Shown: positions 22,539 through 33,780, counted from the first letter of the stretch. The stretch: 64,000 nucleotides of DNA from Vanessa cardui (GCF_905220365.1 NC_061131.1:2914001-2978000), one strand, 5' to 3'. Program-made: numbers and translations. Notes: generated by a model not told the origin, from the letters alone.

Positions 22539-25085
22539 TTTTTTTTTTCTCGCTGGAATAACGCTTTACGCGCTTCCCCCACGTGATGGAAAGTGGGGGG
22601 GGGGGTGTGGGACTCCCCGGAGCCCTGGACGAAAGTGCGCCCAAGTACGCCGGGTTTACCCACTAAAAAACCAGCGGTACCCTCTCCGTCTTTCGGCGGA
22701 CGCCACGGGATCGCTTACGCATGCTACCCTGACGCGCTGACGGTCGGCCCGCCTATGCGGGCCTCCAACTCCTACGGGGAATTCCCGGGGTACTGGGACC
22801 CCCCCTGGTCACTGCGGCGCCTATTGAGGTGGGGGGAGAAGGTGCGCGTAGCGCCTTTTCCTCCTCCCCGGTCGTCTTCCGCGGAGCGAGTCGGCGGCGG
22901 CATTATTTTCCCGCTCCCGCTCCGCGGCTTCCTTCTGCGACATGACACTTTCGCAGAAGGAGCGCATCTCTGACCAGCACATCTCGCTACTGAGCATGGC
23001 GTTGATAACGCTCGGTAGCGAGAGGTCTCCACCCATAGTCGCCGCAAGGATGTGCCTCTGGGGTCCCCACGCAGCACACTCGTACAGGGTGTGGTACGCC
23101 GTGTCCACTGGCGCACCACACTCGTGGCAGGAGGGTGTTTCCTTCCGCCGCGCTATCGCGTGCAGGTACTTACCGAAGCATCCGTGCCCGGTAAGTACCT
23201 GCGTCATTCTGTACGACAGTGTGCCGTGCTTCCTTTCAACCCTCGAGCGACTCAAGTGGGGACGGATCGCCTCCACTGTCGCCAGGCCTGCTGTGGGTGA
23301 CCCCAGATCCTCCTGCGATCGGACCATCAGGGCTTGCTGGGCTAGAGTCCTGATCCGCCCGATCTCCGTTGACCCTGGACGGTCGCCGCGGTCCCTCACC
23401 TCGACCCGAAACCGGTACACTTCCGCGAGCACCTCCGCCTGGAGCTCCCAGGGCGGATCGCCCGCGAGAAGTGTCGCCGCAGTCCACGACACCGTACGGT
23501 ACCCTCTGATGCCTCTCACCGCTATGACCCTCTGCGGCTTTCGCAGTAGGGCCCGATTTTTAGCGGTGAGGGCGTCTATCCAGATCGGGGCACCGTACAG
23601 CGTCATCGACCTCACTACGCCGGAATATAGACGCCGACATAGGGATCCCGGCCCCCCCACATTCGGAAGGAGGCGACCGAGAGCGGCAGCGGCGTTGATG
23701 AGCCTCGGGCCGAGATGGACAAAATGCTGCCCGAAGCTCCATCGTCCATCCAGAATAAGGCCCAGATACTTCATCTGGGCCTGCACCTTGATCACCGTCC
23801 CCTGGACGGTGATACTCGCCCCTCGTGGGGGTCCTTTCCGTGGACCGTGGAAGAGGAGGGCCTCCGTTTTGGATATGGAGACCCTCAAGCCCAGCATTCC
23901 CATGCGGTCCACGGGAGCCGTTCCGACTTCGGCGAGGCGAGCCGCCTCCTGGAAGTCCCGCCCAATCGCCGTGACGAGGGTGTCGTCAGCGTAACACAAC
24001 ACCCCCATCCAGGGAAGGACGGGAGCCCGCAGGAGCCAGTCGAAACCGACGTTCCACAGAATTGGGCCGAGAATCGACCCCTGTGGAACGCCACAGCCCA
24101 CTCGATACCGGACGAGCCTCCCATCGACCCCCGCCCAGAGGATTTCCCTGTCTTGGAGGTACGCCTCCAGCAGCCTCCTGAGATAGGATGGCACCCCATG
24201 ATATCGGAGTGCCTCCCGTATTGTCTCAAAGGGAAGACTGTTGAAGGCGTTCGCCACATCGAGCGACACTGCCAGGACGACTTGTCCCCGGGCCACCGCC
24301 TCCGTCGTCCGAGTCTTCAGGGCGTCCAGGGCATCGACCGTCGACCGGCCTGCCCTGAACCCGTACTGAGCCTCTGAAAGACCCGGACCGACTTCCTCGA
24401 GGTGTTGAACGAGGCGGGCTGCGAGGATCTTCTCGAAGAGTTTTCCCGTCTCGTTCAGCAGCACAATTGGCCTGTATGCCGAAGAAGAGTCCATCGGCCG
24501 ACCTTCCTTCGGCAACAGCACCAATTTTTCCTTCCTTCCAAGGCTACGGAAACTGCCCGCTGCGCTGACATTCGTCGAACAGCTCCCGAAGCCTTGCGTC
24601 TAGGTATTCCAGGGCGCCGCACAGAACAGGCCCTGGAACCCCGTCCGGACCCGGCGCTGTCTTCTTGGCCCTCAAGCGGCCGAGGGCCATCTCCATCTCC
24701 CGCTCCGTGATTAGTGGCGGAGCCACTGCTGTTTCAATCACGGAGCGATAGGCCAGCTGCGGAGGGACATGTTCGCCTGGATGGGGGAAGAGTTCTCCGA
24801 CCAGGCGCAGGAGGAGTTCCGGCGGCAGCGTCTCGGTGACGGGGGCACCTTGGGTGCGGAACTTCCCACGCACACCGCGGTACGGGCGCCCCCACGGGTC
24901 TCGGTTGAGACCCTCCAGAAGCTCCTCCCTGGCCTTCTCCTTAGCCTTCCTTATCGCCAGCTGCAGATCTTTTTTCAGCTGGCGATATGCGTCCAGCATC
25001 TGACCCTCCAGATCCGTGTCGAGGCCGTTGCGCCTTCGACAACGGACGTAGGCCCTACGCGCCCGGCAGCAAGTCGCCCTAAGGA
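22539..25085 (-). mobile_element. R1-clade non-LTR retrotransposon, 5'-truncated
   Basis: A GC-rich block unlike its surroundings. A perfect 16 bp target duplication ACCGCTATATATCCCT (22523-22538 and 25086-25101) flanks it. On the minus strand it ends in a short poly-A (T run at about 22538-22548). It holds only the reverse-transcriptase and C-terminal part of ORF2 plus about 280 bp of 3' UTR. ORF1 and the endonuclease are lost by 5' truncation. R1 itself targets 28S rDNA, whereas this copy sits in a Helitron, so it is either a family with other target choice or an off-target insertion. Confidence 0.92.
22821..25084 (-). pseudogene. R1-clade ORF2 (reverse transcriptase), broken and partial
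   Basis: Minus strand. The upstream frame is open from the truncation point (25084) and contains DPWGRPYRGVRGK, typical of R1-type ORF2, and KTAPGPDG, the start of the RT domain. It is stopped by TAG at 24541-24543. About 15 bases further on, a run of five A shifts the frame by one, and the 567-codon frame (22821-24524) carries the rest. Counted from its first listed residue (a TTG, not a true start): AYRPIVLLNETGKLF at 16-30, GFRAGRSTVDAL at 55-66, the first catalytic Asp at 89, GVPQGS at 145-150, catalytic YADD at 178-181, and a C-x2-C-x8-H-x4-C zinc motif at 466-483. These are the RT core and C-terminal knuckle of R1/TRAS/Waldo-type elements. The endonuclease is absent, so the copy is dead. 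The GC-rich ORFs on the plus strand here are shadows. Confidence 0.93.
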
Positions 25086-25126
25086 CACCGCTATATATCC
25101 CTATGTATGCTTAGATCTTTAAGTAA

Positions 25127-25337
25127 TTGTATTAATTTAAATAATTGTATTTAACAAACATGACTTTGAATTTTTTAAACGTTAAAAAAGAGTAACTGCT
25201 GGGTTTCTTGCCGGTTCTTCTCGGTAGAATCTACTTTCCGAACCGGTGGTAGCTTCACTTAATTGTAAAATGACGATTAATTACTGCTTGTAAAAGCCTA
25301 CTTGAATACAGTTTATTTTGATTTGATTTGATTTGAT
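25127..25337 (+). mobile_element. LINE 3' end with TTTGAT tail
   Basis: AAAAGAGTAACTGCTGGGTT, TTGCCGGTTCTTCTCGGTAG and GCTTGTAAAAGCCTACTTGA, ending in (TTTGAT)n repeats. From general knowledge this is a frequent 3' end of a lepidopteran non-LTR retrotransposon; its exact clade cannot be set from the tail. It is inserted into the Helitron copy just after ATCTTTAA. Confidence 0.75.
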
Positions 25338-25541
25338 AAAATTAAGCACCGGATTTTGACGCGGTTTTTTTTAAAAGATAGAGTGATTCGAGAGGAAAAT
25401 TGTATATAATACATAGACAATATAATAAAAAAGAAACACTGATCATTCTAGACGTTTCCACTGTAATGTCTTAAATAAACAAATTCTGTAGTATATTTAG
25501 CATCAATACTGCACCCGTGCGAAGCCGGGGCGGGTTGCTAG

Positions 25542-26044
25542 TACTTATTAAAAATCGGTCTAATTATTTCTAAGTAATCAGAAACCCAAGGGCTTCTTAT
25601 TCTAGCATTCACGTACATTTTAAATCTATATAAAGTAAAATTAAAATAGATAGTTCACTGAGTACATTTCCAACGTTAAAAGGGTCGTTGAACCTGTCTC
25701 CCACTTGTCCTGTAATCGTTAAACAGGTCCGTGGAACGGGATTCTGTTATCTAGTTTAGTACGCGTTCAAGTTATAGGGTAATAATGTACTAATGTGAGC
25801 GGGACACTCGAATTACTTTATTTAATTAAAGCAACTTTTTACTAATGGTATAAATATCGTTTTTCTATAAAAAAAGTTAACCCATAAATTATAAATATGC
25901 ACAATAAAACAGAGATTACACAACAAACAGATACAAGTAATGTTTTCATCAATGTCACGTTGATCGTATAGACAAAGAAACATATATGTATATAACTAGT
26001 TAAACTTGCGCCTTTCTATCCTAGAGCAAATAAAACTGTGCCTA
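25542..26044. other. AT-rich non-coding stretch
   Basis: Nothing recognised. Confidence 0.5.
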
Positions 26045-26195
26045 CAATTTTGTCTTAGGAGTGAATATAAAAGTAGCATATGTAATTTCCCGGCTTTGAG
26101 ACTATGTCCATACCAAATTTCATCTAAATCGATTCAGCGGTTAAGCGCGAAGAGGTAACAAACAGAAAGACCTTTGCATTTATAATATGAGTTTT
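26045..26195 (-). mobile_element. Non-autonomous Helitron-like 5' part
   Basis: On the plus strand it shows ACCAAATTTCATCTAAATCG and GATTCAGCGGTTAAGCGCGA, ending in TTTATAATATGAG. It is related to 46470-46584 and 55864-55965 in the same orientation. Confidence 0.65.
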
Positions 26196-26528
26196 AAATA
26201 TTTCTCAAGGCTTTTACTTATTTCAATCATCGTTTAGTTATATATTCGTACATCTACACGAGTATCTAAACCTATATATTAGTATACATTACCGCTTCAG
26301 AATTTATAAAACGTACTTTTAAGGAAAATGGTTTAATATACGGTTTAATGCGGGATGGAATACTTTATCATAAAACGTTTCTAAGAAAGATCTTGTTTAT
26401 ATAATGAAACATATTTTAAGATAGATATAGAAGATAGGTTGATTACATACATACACGAGCACTTAGGTATAATACATCCGCTATACTTTTTGAAAACAAA
26501 ACTTTTAATGTACTTATACAAATATATC

Positions 26529-27061
26529 TTACATAGTATAAAACAAAGTCGCATACTGCTGGCTATGCCTACGTATGCTTCAACAACAGCCTGTAAATTC
26601 CCATTGCTGGGCTAAAGGCCTCCTCTCTTTGAGGAGAAGGTTTGGAACATATTCCACCACGCTGTTCCAATGCGGGTTGGTGGAATGCACTTGTGGCAGA
26701 ATTTCTATGAAACTTGTCACATGTAGGTTTCCTCACGATGTTTTCCTTCACCGCTGAGCACGAAATGAATTATAAAGACAAATTAAGCACATGAATCAGC
26801 GGTGCTTGCCTGGGTTTGAACATGCAATCATCGGTTAAGATGCACGTGTTCTAACCACTGGGCCATCTCGACTCTTACGTATGCTTACATCTTTAAAATA
26901 ACTGAACGGATTTTGATGCAGTTTTTTTAATGGATGGAATGATTCAAGAGGAAGGTTTTTGTATATTATACTTGGACAATATAGCAAAAAAAAACATTGA
27001 TCATTTTAGAAGTTTCTGATGTCGTAAATAAACAAATTCTATAGTATAATTAGTATTTAAA
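26529..27061 (+). mobile_element. Helitron-like copy split by SINE-1
   Basis: Host pieces are 26529-26580 and 26887-27061 (ACATAGTATAAAACAAAGTC, then ACATCTTTAAAATAACTGAA onward). The terminal hairpin is lost. It is interrupted by a SINE-1 with target duplication. Confidence 0.75.
26581..26875 (-). mobile_element. SINE-1, full length, with target duplication
   Basis: 295 bp between perfect 11 bp copies of TACGTATGCTT (26570-26580 and 26876-26886). On the minus strand the head is CGAGATGGCCCAGTGGTTAG and the element ends in GGCTGTTGTTG. Inserted in a Helitron copy. The two 60-codon ORFs on opposite strands are repeat shadows. Confidence 0.93.
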
Positions 27062-27408
27062 AACAACATTAAAAGAACAACATACAATCATAACTATATA
27101 ACTTTTAAATGTACATTTCGTATATAATTAGAGCTCTTGCAGTAACATGTAAAGAAAATATTATAATCATTAAAAAATCTAAGCAATCAAAACTCATTGA
27201 AGTAAGACACTCGACACGGAATAGCTACATATCCAAATGTCAGCTAATTTGATTACACTGCACACGTGTGACCCAATACGTAAGAATATTATGCGTCAGA
27301 GAGCAGCTCATGCTGGCTTCCCTAAAATCCGCTGACCATTTGGAGCGTTAAAGCATGTTAGTTAAAAATTTAAATCGTTCTATATTCAAATATGTCTCTT
27401 GTGATTAA
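27062..27408. other. AT-rich non-coding stretch
   Basis: Nothing recognised. Confidence 0.5.
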
Positions 27409-27692
27409 CTTGGTGGTAGTCTTGCAAGGCCGGCTGGGTAGGTACCACACATCATAATTATATTGAACCGCTACACAGCAATACTAACCATTATTCTGTT
27501 CCAGTTTGAAGGGTTAGTGAGCCAATGTTACTACAGGAATAAGAGACAAAATATTTTAGTTCCTATCTTTGATGGAATATTAGTATGAGAATCTATTAAT
27601 ATTTTGTACAGTAGTAACAAAGTATATGCAGTGGTAACCACTTGACCGCTTACCACCATCAGATTTATTTGCCAGTCCTACTTATTGCAATA
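27409..27692 (+). mobile_element. Rep-L copy, worn
   Basis: Starts CTTGGTGGTAGTCTTGCAAG; CCAGTTTGAAGGGTTAGTGA and CCATCAGATTTATTTGCCAG follow in order. Confidence 0.8.
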
Positions 27693-27694
27693 TA

Positions 27695-27899
27695 AGCTGA
27701 GATGGCCCAATGGTAAGAACGCATGCTTTTTAACCAATAACAAAACCCAGGCAAGCACCACTATATAATATATTTGTGTTTAATTGTGTTTATAATTCAT
27801 CTCGTGCTCGGCGGTGAAGGAAAACATCGTAAGGAAACCTGCATGTATCTAATTTCATCGAAATTCTGTCACAAGTGCATTCCACCAACCTGCATTGGA
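27695..27899 (+). mobile_element. SINE-1, 3'-truncated
   Basis: Head GAGATGGCCCAATGGTAAGA through CATTCCACCAACCTGCATTG, then the match stops. It lies immediately after Rep-L. Confidence 0.85.
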
Positions 27900-28212
27900 A
27901 ATATAAGGTAAGCCTAAAAAATAGCATTAATAGAAATACAACGATGTCTCAATGGTGTATAAATAAATTATAAGAGCACTTTTTATTTTATTAACAATTC
28001 TCTTTTATTCCACTAAGAAGAGTTTACGTGATTTTTTAATTTTATTCATTATGTTTTAAAGCCACGAGAGAGAACCGTTACTTGTTGAGAAAAGTTCAAC
28101 ATCCCAACTTGTTGCATACAAGGAAAGTTTAAGATTAAGGACAATTAAAAATTAATCCTACTTTACGAAAATGAGGCGGACTTATGAGATCGTGTAAAGA
28201 TATAAAATAGTT

Positions 28213-28527
28213 CTTTTTTATGATACAGGTAAGCTGCCTAGCTAATGCGCCACCTGCTTACATAAGATAGATATATATATACTATAGACATTTGCGCTGA
28301 AAGAAGTATTAACCATTTCTTACATGTAAGGTTGGTTCGCAGGCAGGCAGGAGCTGGATGCGAGTAGCCGGAGAAAGACCACAGTGGCGTGCACTGGGAG
28401 AGGCCTATGTCCAGCAGTGGACAAAAAGGGCTGATGATGATGATGATGATGAAGGTTAGTTTGGTCATGAAGAAAACCTCACCAACCTTGGGAACCATAT
28501 TATGTCCTTTGTGCCTATTTTTACATT
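28213..28527 (-). mobile_element. Rep-L copy split by an RTE tail
   Basis: Host pieces 28213-28337 and 28452-28527. The complement of the Rep-L 3' half is clear (GAAGTATTAACCATTTCTTA on the plus strand, then CTCACCAACCTTGGGAACCA). Confidence 0.7.
28338..28451 (+). mobile_element. RTE-type LINE 3' tail with target duplication
   Basis: GGAGCTGGATGCGAGTAGCC to CAGCAGTGGAC, then (GAT)n. Flanked by AAGGTTGGTT (28328-28337) and AAGGTTAGTT (28452-28461), a 10 bp target duplication with one change. The minus-strand 86-codon ORF is incidental. Confidence 0.85.
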
Positions 28528-28890
28528 GGATTTTATTTATTTTTACTTACTAATTTGTCACCTGACCAAACTTTGTTACTAATTTGAACCATAATTTAGG
28601 ACATAATTTACAATATATAATGAAAAACATCAAGCAATACATATCAACTATTCTAAAAGTTTTTGCTGTGTTAAATAAAACTCACCTACCACTTGGCAAT
28701 CAGTGAGATTGGACTGGATTGATAGTTAGATTTTTAACATGTTTTTTTTAATACAGTTTGCATCTTTTTTGACTATCACGAAATCTCAGTAACTAATACC
28801 TATACTTTGAAATTTGGCAGGTAGGTAGGTTCTTTATGGGAGGTAGACTTCACAAAACTCCGCCCCTAAGAGGGTTAATGATTTTAATTT
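28528..28890. other. AT-rich non-coding stretch
   Basis: Nothing recognised. AACTAATACCTATACTTTGA and GGTAGGTAGGT near 28790-28830 may be an old repeat. Confidence 0.4.
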
Positions 28891-29026
28891 TAATGTTGTC
28901 TTAAATTTTCGCGATTATTACACATTTAAATAAAACTAGTTATTACGGATTTTAATCGCGTATATTAATTATTTTGGACATCCCGACGTTTCGAGCACTT
29001 TACAGCGTTCGTGGTCACGGGTAGAC
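28891..29026 (-). repeat. Unclassified repeat end, single copy of the palindrome family
   Basis: Shares AATGTTGTCTTAAATTTTCG, ATTTAAATAAAACTA, CGCGTATATTAATTATTTT, CATCCCGACGTTTCGAGCAC and TCGTGGTCACGGGTAGAC with 55252-55500. Here it is a single unit, not palindromic. Confidence 0.8.
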
Positions 29027-30687
29027 TAATTTAAAAGATTTTAATTTTATACATATCAGTTATAACAAACAATTATTATAATCAGGTCAATAAATTATAT
29101 TATAAAAAGACATTCAGTGAGAGCTCTCTAACCTGGATTTAAATTTCGAGTGGCGCTTAGCTATGAAGAAGCTATACATAAAAGGTCTAACAATAAACAG
29201 ATCTAAGTTTGTTCACCAATTAATCGCACTGTTGAATTGATTCGCAAAATATACTAGTCTTAAATAAACATCGGCGTGCCCTTGAGCGTATCCGCCTACG
29301 CAGATATCGATTTTACACGCACATAGAATCAACGACAATAAGGCTTCACGTGTGCATTACAACAATACGTAACAACATTTCACTTTTACACGAAAACGTA
29401 CTCTACATACAACAGAATAAATAATAGAATTCTCGCACAAAAGTGATTTATATGCGACTTTTTAGGTTGAGAACAAAGACTCGACGAGTATCAGTAATTA
29501 AGTCAAAGTATAAGCGTTCAACTCGATTTGACCTTGAAATGATTTGTTTTCTTTGTCGTGTGTCACTTTGAAGTCATCTTATTGTACATAAACATCTCAT
29601 TTCATTTTGAGAGTCTTTTCAAGACATTGACAAATTTAATCATTAAAATTAATTCTTAATTGTTTAACTCTTAATATCCTATAAAGGTGTACGTATAAAA
29701 TATTATTTATATAAATATTAAACCAGAACAATCATGAGCACGAATCAATATACTCAAATGGCAAAACGATAGTAAAGATATATTTCCAATAATGTATTAG
29801 TTATACTAATTTGAAAGAAAATTTCGAAAAAAATCTTTTCAAAATGTAGGCTTATGCCTTGAAAGGAGTAAATGTGCAATTTCTGTCTTGACTGAATTTC
29901 GCATTTCGGAGAACTTGTGTGGAGTCTGTCAGTGGTATTTTTATACATAATTGTTACGTAAAATATATTTAAGTATACCTTGTATATCATAAATCTACAA
30001 AAAATATACAGTTCGAATTTTTAGTCTCTGATATGACAGAAACGAAATAATATCCATAATTTTTTTGGAACTAAAAGTTTGTAAATAAATAATTTAAAAT
30101 AACAGAAATTATAGCATACAAAAAGAAATTCGTGACCTATTTCGTAAAAAAAAAGTTTAAAATTTAAATATCGAACTTTATTTTTTTCTGATTTTAATTC
30201 TTACAAAATGTCTCAACTTAACGAATAGAATGATAATTGCAACAATCATTACATTACAAACTTAACAAGAACGTCCGAGTAAAATACATTTGAAACTTAT
30301 AATGAAACCATTCGTTCAATTATTGGTATTAAACCAATTGCAAAAGAGAAAAGGTCAAATAACGTTACAAAAATACAATCTCTAAGTGATGCAGTGTTGT
30401 ATAATCGTTGACCATCGCAACAGACGTTGCCCAATAACGAAGTGAATTTCATATGTTAATTATGTATTGTAACTAAAAATTTAACCAATTAACGTTTGCT
30501 TTAGTCCCTTGTAGATACTCTCATTTGATTGTATCCGTTTCCAGTTTATCTCTTAAGTTAATTATTTTATTGAAAGGCTATGTTCACTGTTTAGTATGTT
30601 GTTGATCTTTTTCACGCAATAATAATGATATTGTTTTAACATGTTTGAATAGAAAGACTACATTTACGAATTAAATTCATATAATCT
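29027..30687. other. AT-rich non-coding stretch
   Basis: No gene or repeat recognised. A slightly GC-richer patch at about 29260-29400 has no open frame. Confidence 0.45.
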
Positions 30688-30830
30688 ATAGTACTATTAT
30701 AAATGCTAAATTATCTTTTTCTGTCTCTCTGATGATCTTTGCTGCCAATCCTTTGAACCAAATTTGGTATGAAGCAAGCTTGAACTCCAAAAAGGCATAT
30801 AGATTACTTTTAAAACCGCTGTCGACAACA
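30688..30830 (+). mobile_element. Short non-autonomous Helitron, worn
   Basis: Starts TCTATAGTACTATTATAAAT, contains CCAAATTTGGTATGAAGCAA and ends near GCTGTCGACAAC. The CTAG end is lost. Same family as 18826-18969. Confidence 0.65.
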
Positions 30831-32560
30831 TGCACTATTTATAGTAACGAAAAAAAATTGCATAATTATAGGACCTAGGACAGAAAAAATCTTTTTTTAC
30901 TGCTTTAAAAATAGAGGTTATTAATTCCGTTGTATTTTTAACGTTTTGTTATTTCAGAACCCCGTGATATTTTTTTTGTTAATTATGATCTTCCCATTTT
31001 AAGAATTTAAATTTGTAGTAATATTTTTAATGTCAAGTAATTATTCGTAAAAATTTAATACATATATTAGTAAAAAGAAAATTACCAAACTGCGCTACAT
31101 GAAATTTAACGCTTGTGCAGACTGTAAAGATAATCAAAATTTATGGTATAAGTGACCTTCAACATCTTTTTTCTGTTATCCGCTCTACACTGGGAAATAA
31201 ATATATAAGTGGTAAAGAATAACGGAATTTTATGATTAGACTATCACTATTTACGGACAATTCCCCCTCGTTTGCTCCTAGTCTCATAACAATACGTGCT
31301 GTGATCACGTGATTGACGTTAAAAGACAAAAAAGTCACTATATATATGAATATTAATACATACAAAACAATCATCAACATTTACGCGGATAGAAACATCT
31401 CACATTATTATATAACATTACATAAAATCATCTACAAAAGCACTACATCACTCCAATTAAATAGCAGACGCGATAATGTTGCTAGACTATACCGGTCAAT
31501 TTGAGAACAAAAGTGTTGGTCATTTGGTCGATATTGCGAGTAAACGTCGATAGAATTCATGATAGCGAAGAGAAAGGCAGGCCAACATACGCTGGCTTAT
31601 AAAGCGTTTTGTAACAAAGTTCTCGTTTGCGTAACATTCGTTCTAATAACTTTCAAACTAACTTCGTCTTTAGAAAACTAAATCCTGAACCGACGAGGAA
31701 TTTTCGAAAACTTGATAATAATACCGATGACAGACAATTTAAACGAATTCAAGCAAGCGTTTGAAGGGATGATTCGACTTTTACATATTAAATAAAATAA
31801 AAAATAAAGTGAAATTTAAAGAAGTATGCTGATCCCTTAAAGAAATTTCATGCAGCACGTCCAAGATGTAATAATTCTTACACCCACTGCCTGTCCCGAC
31901 TTTTTACGGATAAAATCATACAAAGTTACAGCACTCTTTAAATTTGAAATTGTCACAAAACATTTTATAGCCCAATGGCTATTATTGGCTTTATGTTATA
32001 AAATAAAACAATGTTACTAATTTGAGCTCCTCAATTTAGTAGCTTTAGCTATGTGTTCAGTCAGCATCATTTTATCAATATAGATAAATAAAAGGAAGAT
32101 ACGTACAGAAATACAAAATGTAGCACGTTCTTCTATTCTGGAAGTAAATTTACTTTCTAATTCGGTTTCTCAAGCCGTAAGGATGATAATTTTACGGTTT
32201 AAATAATCTAATCAAGTCGAGCATATAATTTTATTTTATTATGATTATAAAATTAGATATTGATAACATTATTTATAAATACCATTTCGTTGCAAGCATC
32301 TTCCTCAATATTATACAACATATTCAGTTTTACTTTTCTCAAATTGCATCATCAATGAATGTTGCGACGAATAAGATTTGGAAAAAAAAACATTCAACGA
32401 AACGGATGTAGCTGAGTTACTTTTGGTATCTTTTGAATGTATTACCATAATATCAAAACAAGACAATGCAATAGACGTACTGATCTGAACTAGGCTTCGT
32501 ACGAGTAATTTTATGTAAATGTATTAATTATAATCTTAATCTACCAAAAGTTCAACGATC
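30831..32560. other. Probable intron, no feature seen
   Basis: It lies downstream of the donor at 32561-32566 on the minus strand. I find no second exon with convincing splice sites. Confidence 0.45.
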
Positions 32561-32566
32561 ACTTAC
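32561..32566 (-). other. 5' splice site (GTAAGT)
   Basis: On the minus strand the exon ends ...GTTCAG and the intron begins GTAAGTGATC, a full match to the donor consensus. It follows codon 119 with phase 0. Confidence 0.88.
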
Positions 32567-32923
32567 CTGAACAACAGCGTCCAAGGCCATCCTCTCGATA
32601 TCCACGTGATAGAAATTAAGCTGAGGCACGTGTCGCCGCCTCGGGCGAATGTCATCGTAATACGCGACCACATCATTTATCGACACCACCGGGCAATCAT
32701 CCACCGTGCTACATCCACTGCTCACCCCATCGACACCACTATCTGAATCCCCTTCGCCACCGAAACCCTCTTTCGAATCTCGTCGATCACCGTAACTTTT
32801 CTCCGAACCCTCCTGGTAGCCGGACTCGTTCGTGTCGTCCGGTGTTACGATTTCCGGTATTTTAGACATGTCGTACTCGTAGCCGACTTCGTAGTCGATA
32901 TTCATTTCATCAATGTCGGCCAT
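32567..32923 (-). CDS. First coding exon of an unidentified gene (119 codons)
   Basis: Open from an ATG at 32923 in strong context (G at -3, G at +4) with an in-frame TAA four codons upstream. It ends in CAG|GTAAGT after 119 complete codons, so the intron is phase 0. The block is clearly richer in G+C and CpG than its surroundings, and codon use looks natural. The protein starts MADIDEMNIDYEVGYEYDMS. Residues 1-35 are acidic and tyrosine-rich; 36-75 are a Gly/Ser/Asp/Glu-rich, probably disordered stretch; 76-92 (DCPVVSINDVVAYYDD) and 99-119 look more ordered; a basic RPRRR sits at 93-97. There is no signal peptide or membrane segment. I do not recognise the family. It resembles the disordered N-terminus of a cytoplasmic or nuclear protein, which is only inference. 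The remaining exons should lie leftward. Confidence 0.88.
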
Positions 32924-32999
32924 GACGTACGATTAGAAACACACTTTTGTCTTCAAATCTCCACTACATGTTACGCTTCACCAGTTCACTGCTTGAGCC
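32924..32999 (-). other. 5' UTR part of the exon, with a start-stop codon pair
   Basis: 76 nt between a candidate acceptor and the start codon. It contains ATGTAG at 32964-32969, a minimal one-codon upstream ORF, and the in-frame TAA near the start codon. Confidence 0.65.
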
Positions 33000-33015
33000 C
33001 TGTAACAAAATTACT
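33000..33015 (-). other. Candidate 3' splice site
   Basis: On the minus strand TAATTTTGTTACAG precedes GGCTCAAGC. The T-rich run plus CAG fits an acceptor, so an upstream non-coding exon is likely. Alternatively the leader is unspliced. Confidence 0.55.
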
Positions 33016-33044
33016 AATTATTTTTTAGAAACATTTTCCGCCAA

Positions 33045-33140
33045 GTTGTTGAACACGTGAATCTTATCATGATAATTGCGGGCACAACATCGGGGATTCA
33101 CCGGAATAGATCTCAGCTGAACATTGGACATATTACGGAC
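33045..33140 (+). mobile_element. SINE-1-like relic
   Basis: TTGAACACGTGAATCTTATC and TGATAATTGCGGGCA resemble the SINE-1 head, and CTGAACATTGGACA follows. Strongly decayed. Confidence 0.4.
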
Positions 33141-33778
33141 TATTTTGTAAATTTATTTTAGTATCTGTCACCTGTAGTTTAAATTGTATATTTATATATT
33201 CTCTCTGCTTCCGATCAGCGAATATCTAATAATATTTTGTCCAGTTTCTGAACATGAATGGTATTTATTGCCAAGACGCATGAACTATTGAAGATGTTGT
33301 GTCAGAACAGATAGCATCCAACATGACTTTCGCTCTCTTCCAAACGCAAGTGACACAGTGACCTCGTCCACTCTAGACGCGTACTGGGGTTCGAGACAGG
33401 TTTTTCACTAATAAACAAGCATTCCTTATAAATTGGAGGTATTTTATAACGACCGGTTTTTATGGAGCAGGTGTAAGCCTGTCGCTATTAGAATGTCGGC
33501 CTATGCTGACTAAATATGGCTTCACTGGACTATGAGAAATATAAATAGAAAATGGACAAGTAACGCTTACGTTCGCATGTTTTTTATAAGATTTCCATAT
33601 GATTCTAAATCATTTGTAAGAATAATGTTGTTAACGTTCGAAACGATTAGCTATTATTTACATAAACGCAAAATGAAATCGATACAGTAGAAGGAAGTTG
33701 ATAACATTTAAAAACTTCGATTGATTTTATCGCTCTATTAATTGATGCACCGATTGCACAACCCAATAGATTATTATG

Positions 33779-33780
<2 letters not shown>
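33141..33780. other. Non-coding stretch
   Basis: Nothing recognised. Confidence 0.45.

Larger units (their letters stand above)
22497..25541 (+). mobile_element. Helitron-like copy split by two LINE insertions
   Basis: Host pieces are 22497-22538, 25102-25126 and 25338-25541. They join to the same order seen at 1304-1555 and 63534-63777. The right end is a classic Helitron terminus: ACCCG...CGGGT hairpin around AAGCCGGGG, then GCTAG at 25541 and T. It is interrupted by the R1-clade element (22539-25085) and a LINE tail (25127-25337). Confidence 0.75.

Noticed and set aside
22942..23994. 350-codon plus-strand ORF
   Set aside because: It lies antisense to the R1-clade reverse transcriptase. 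Its length is explained by high G+C and the opposite-strand coding constraint, and it has no recognisable domain. The other plus-strand ORFs at 22593-22973, 23715-24377, 24402-24710 and 24769-25122 were rejected for the same reason.
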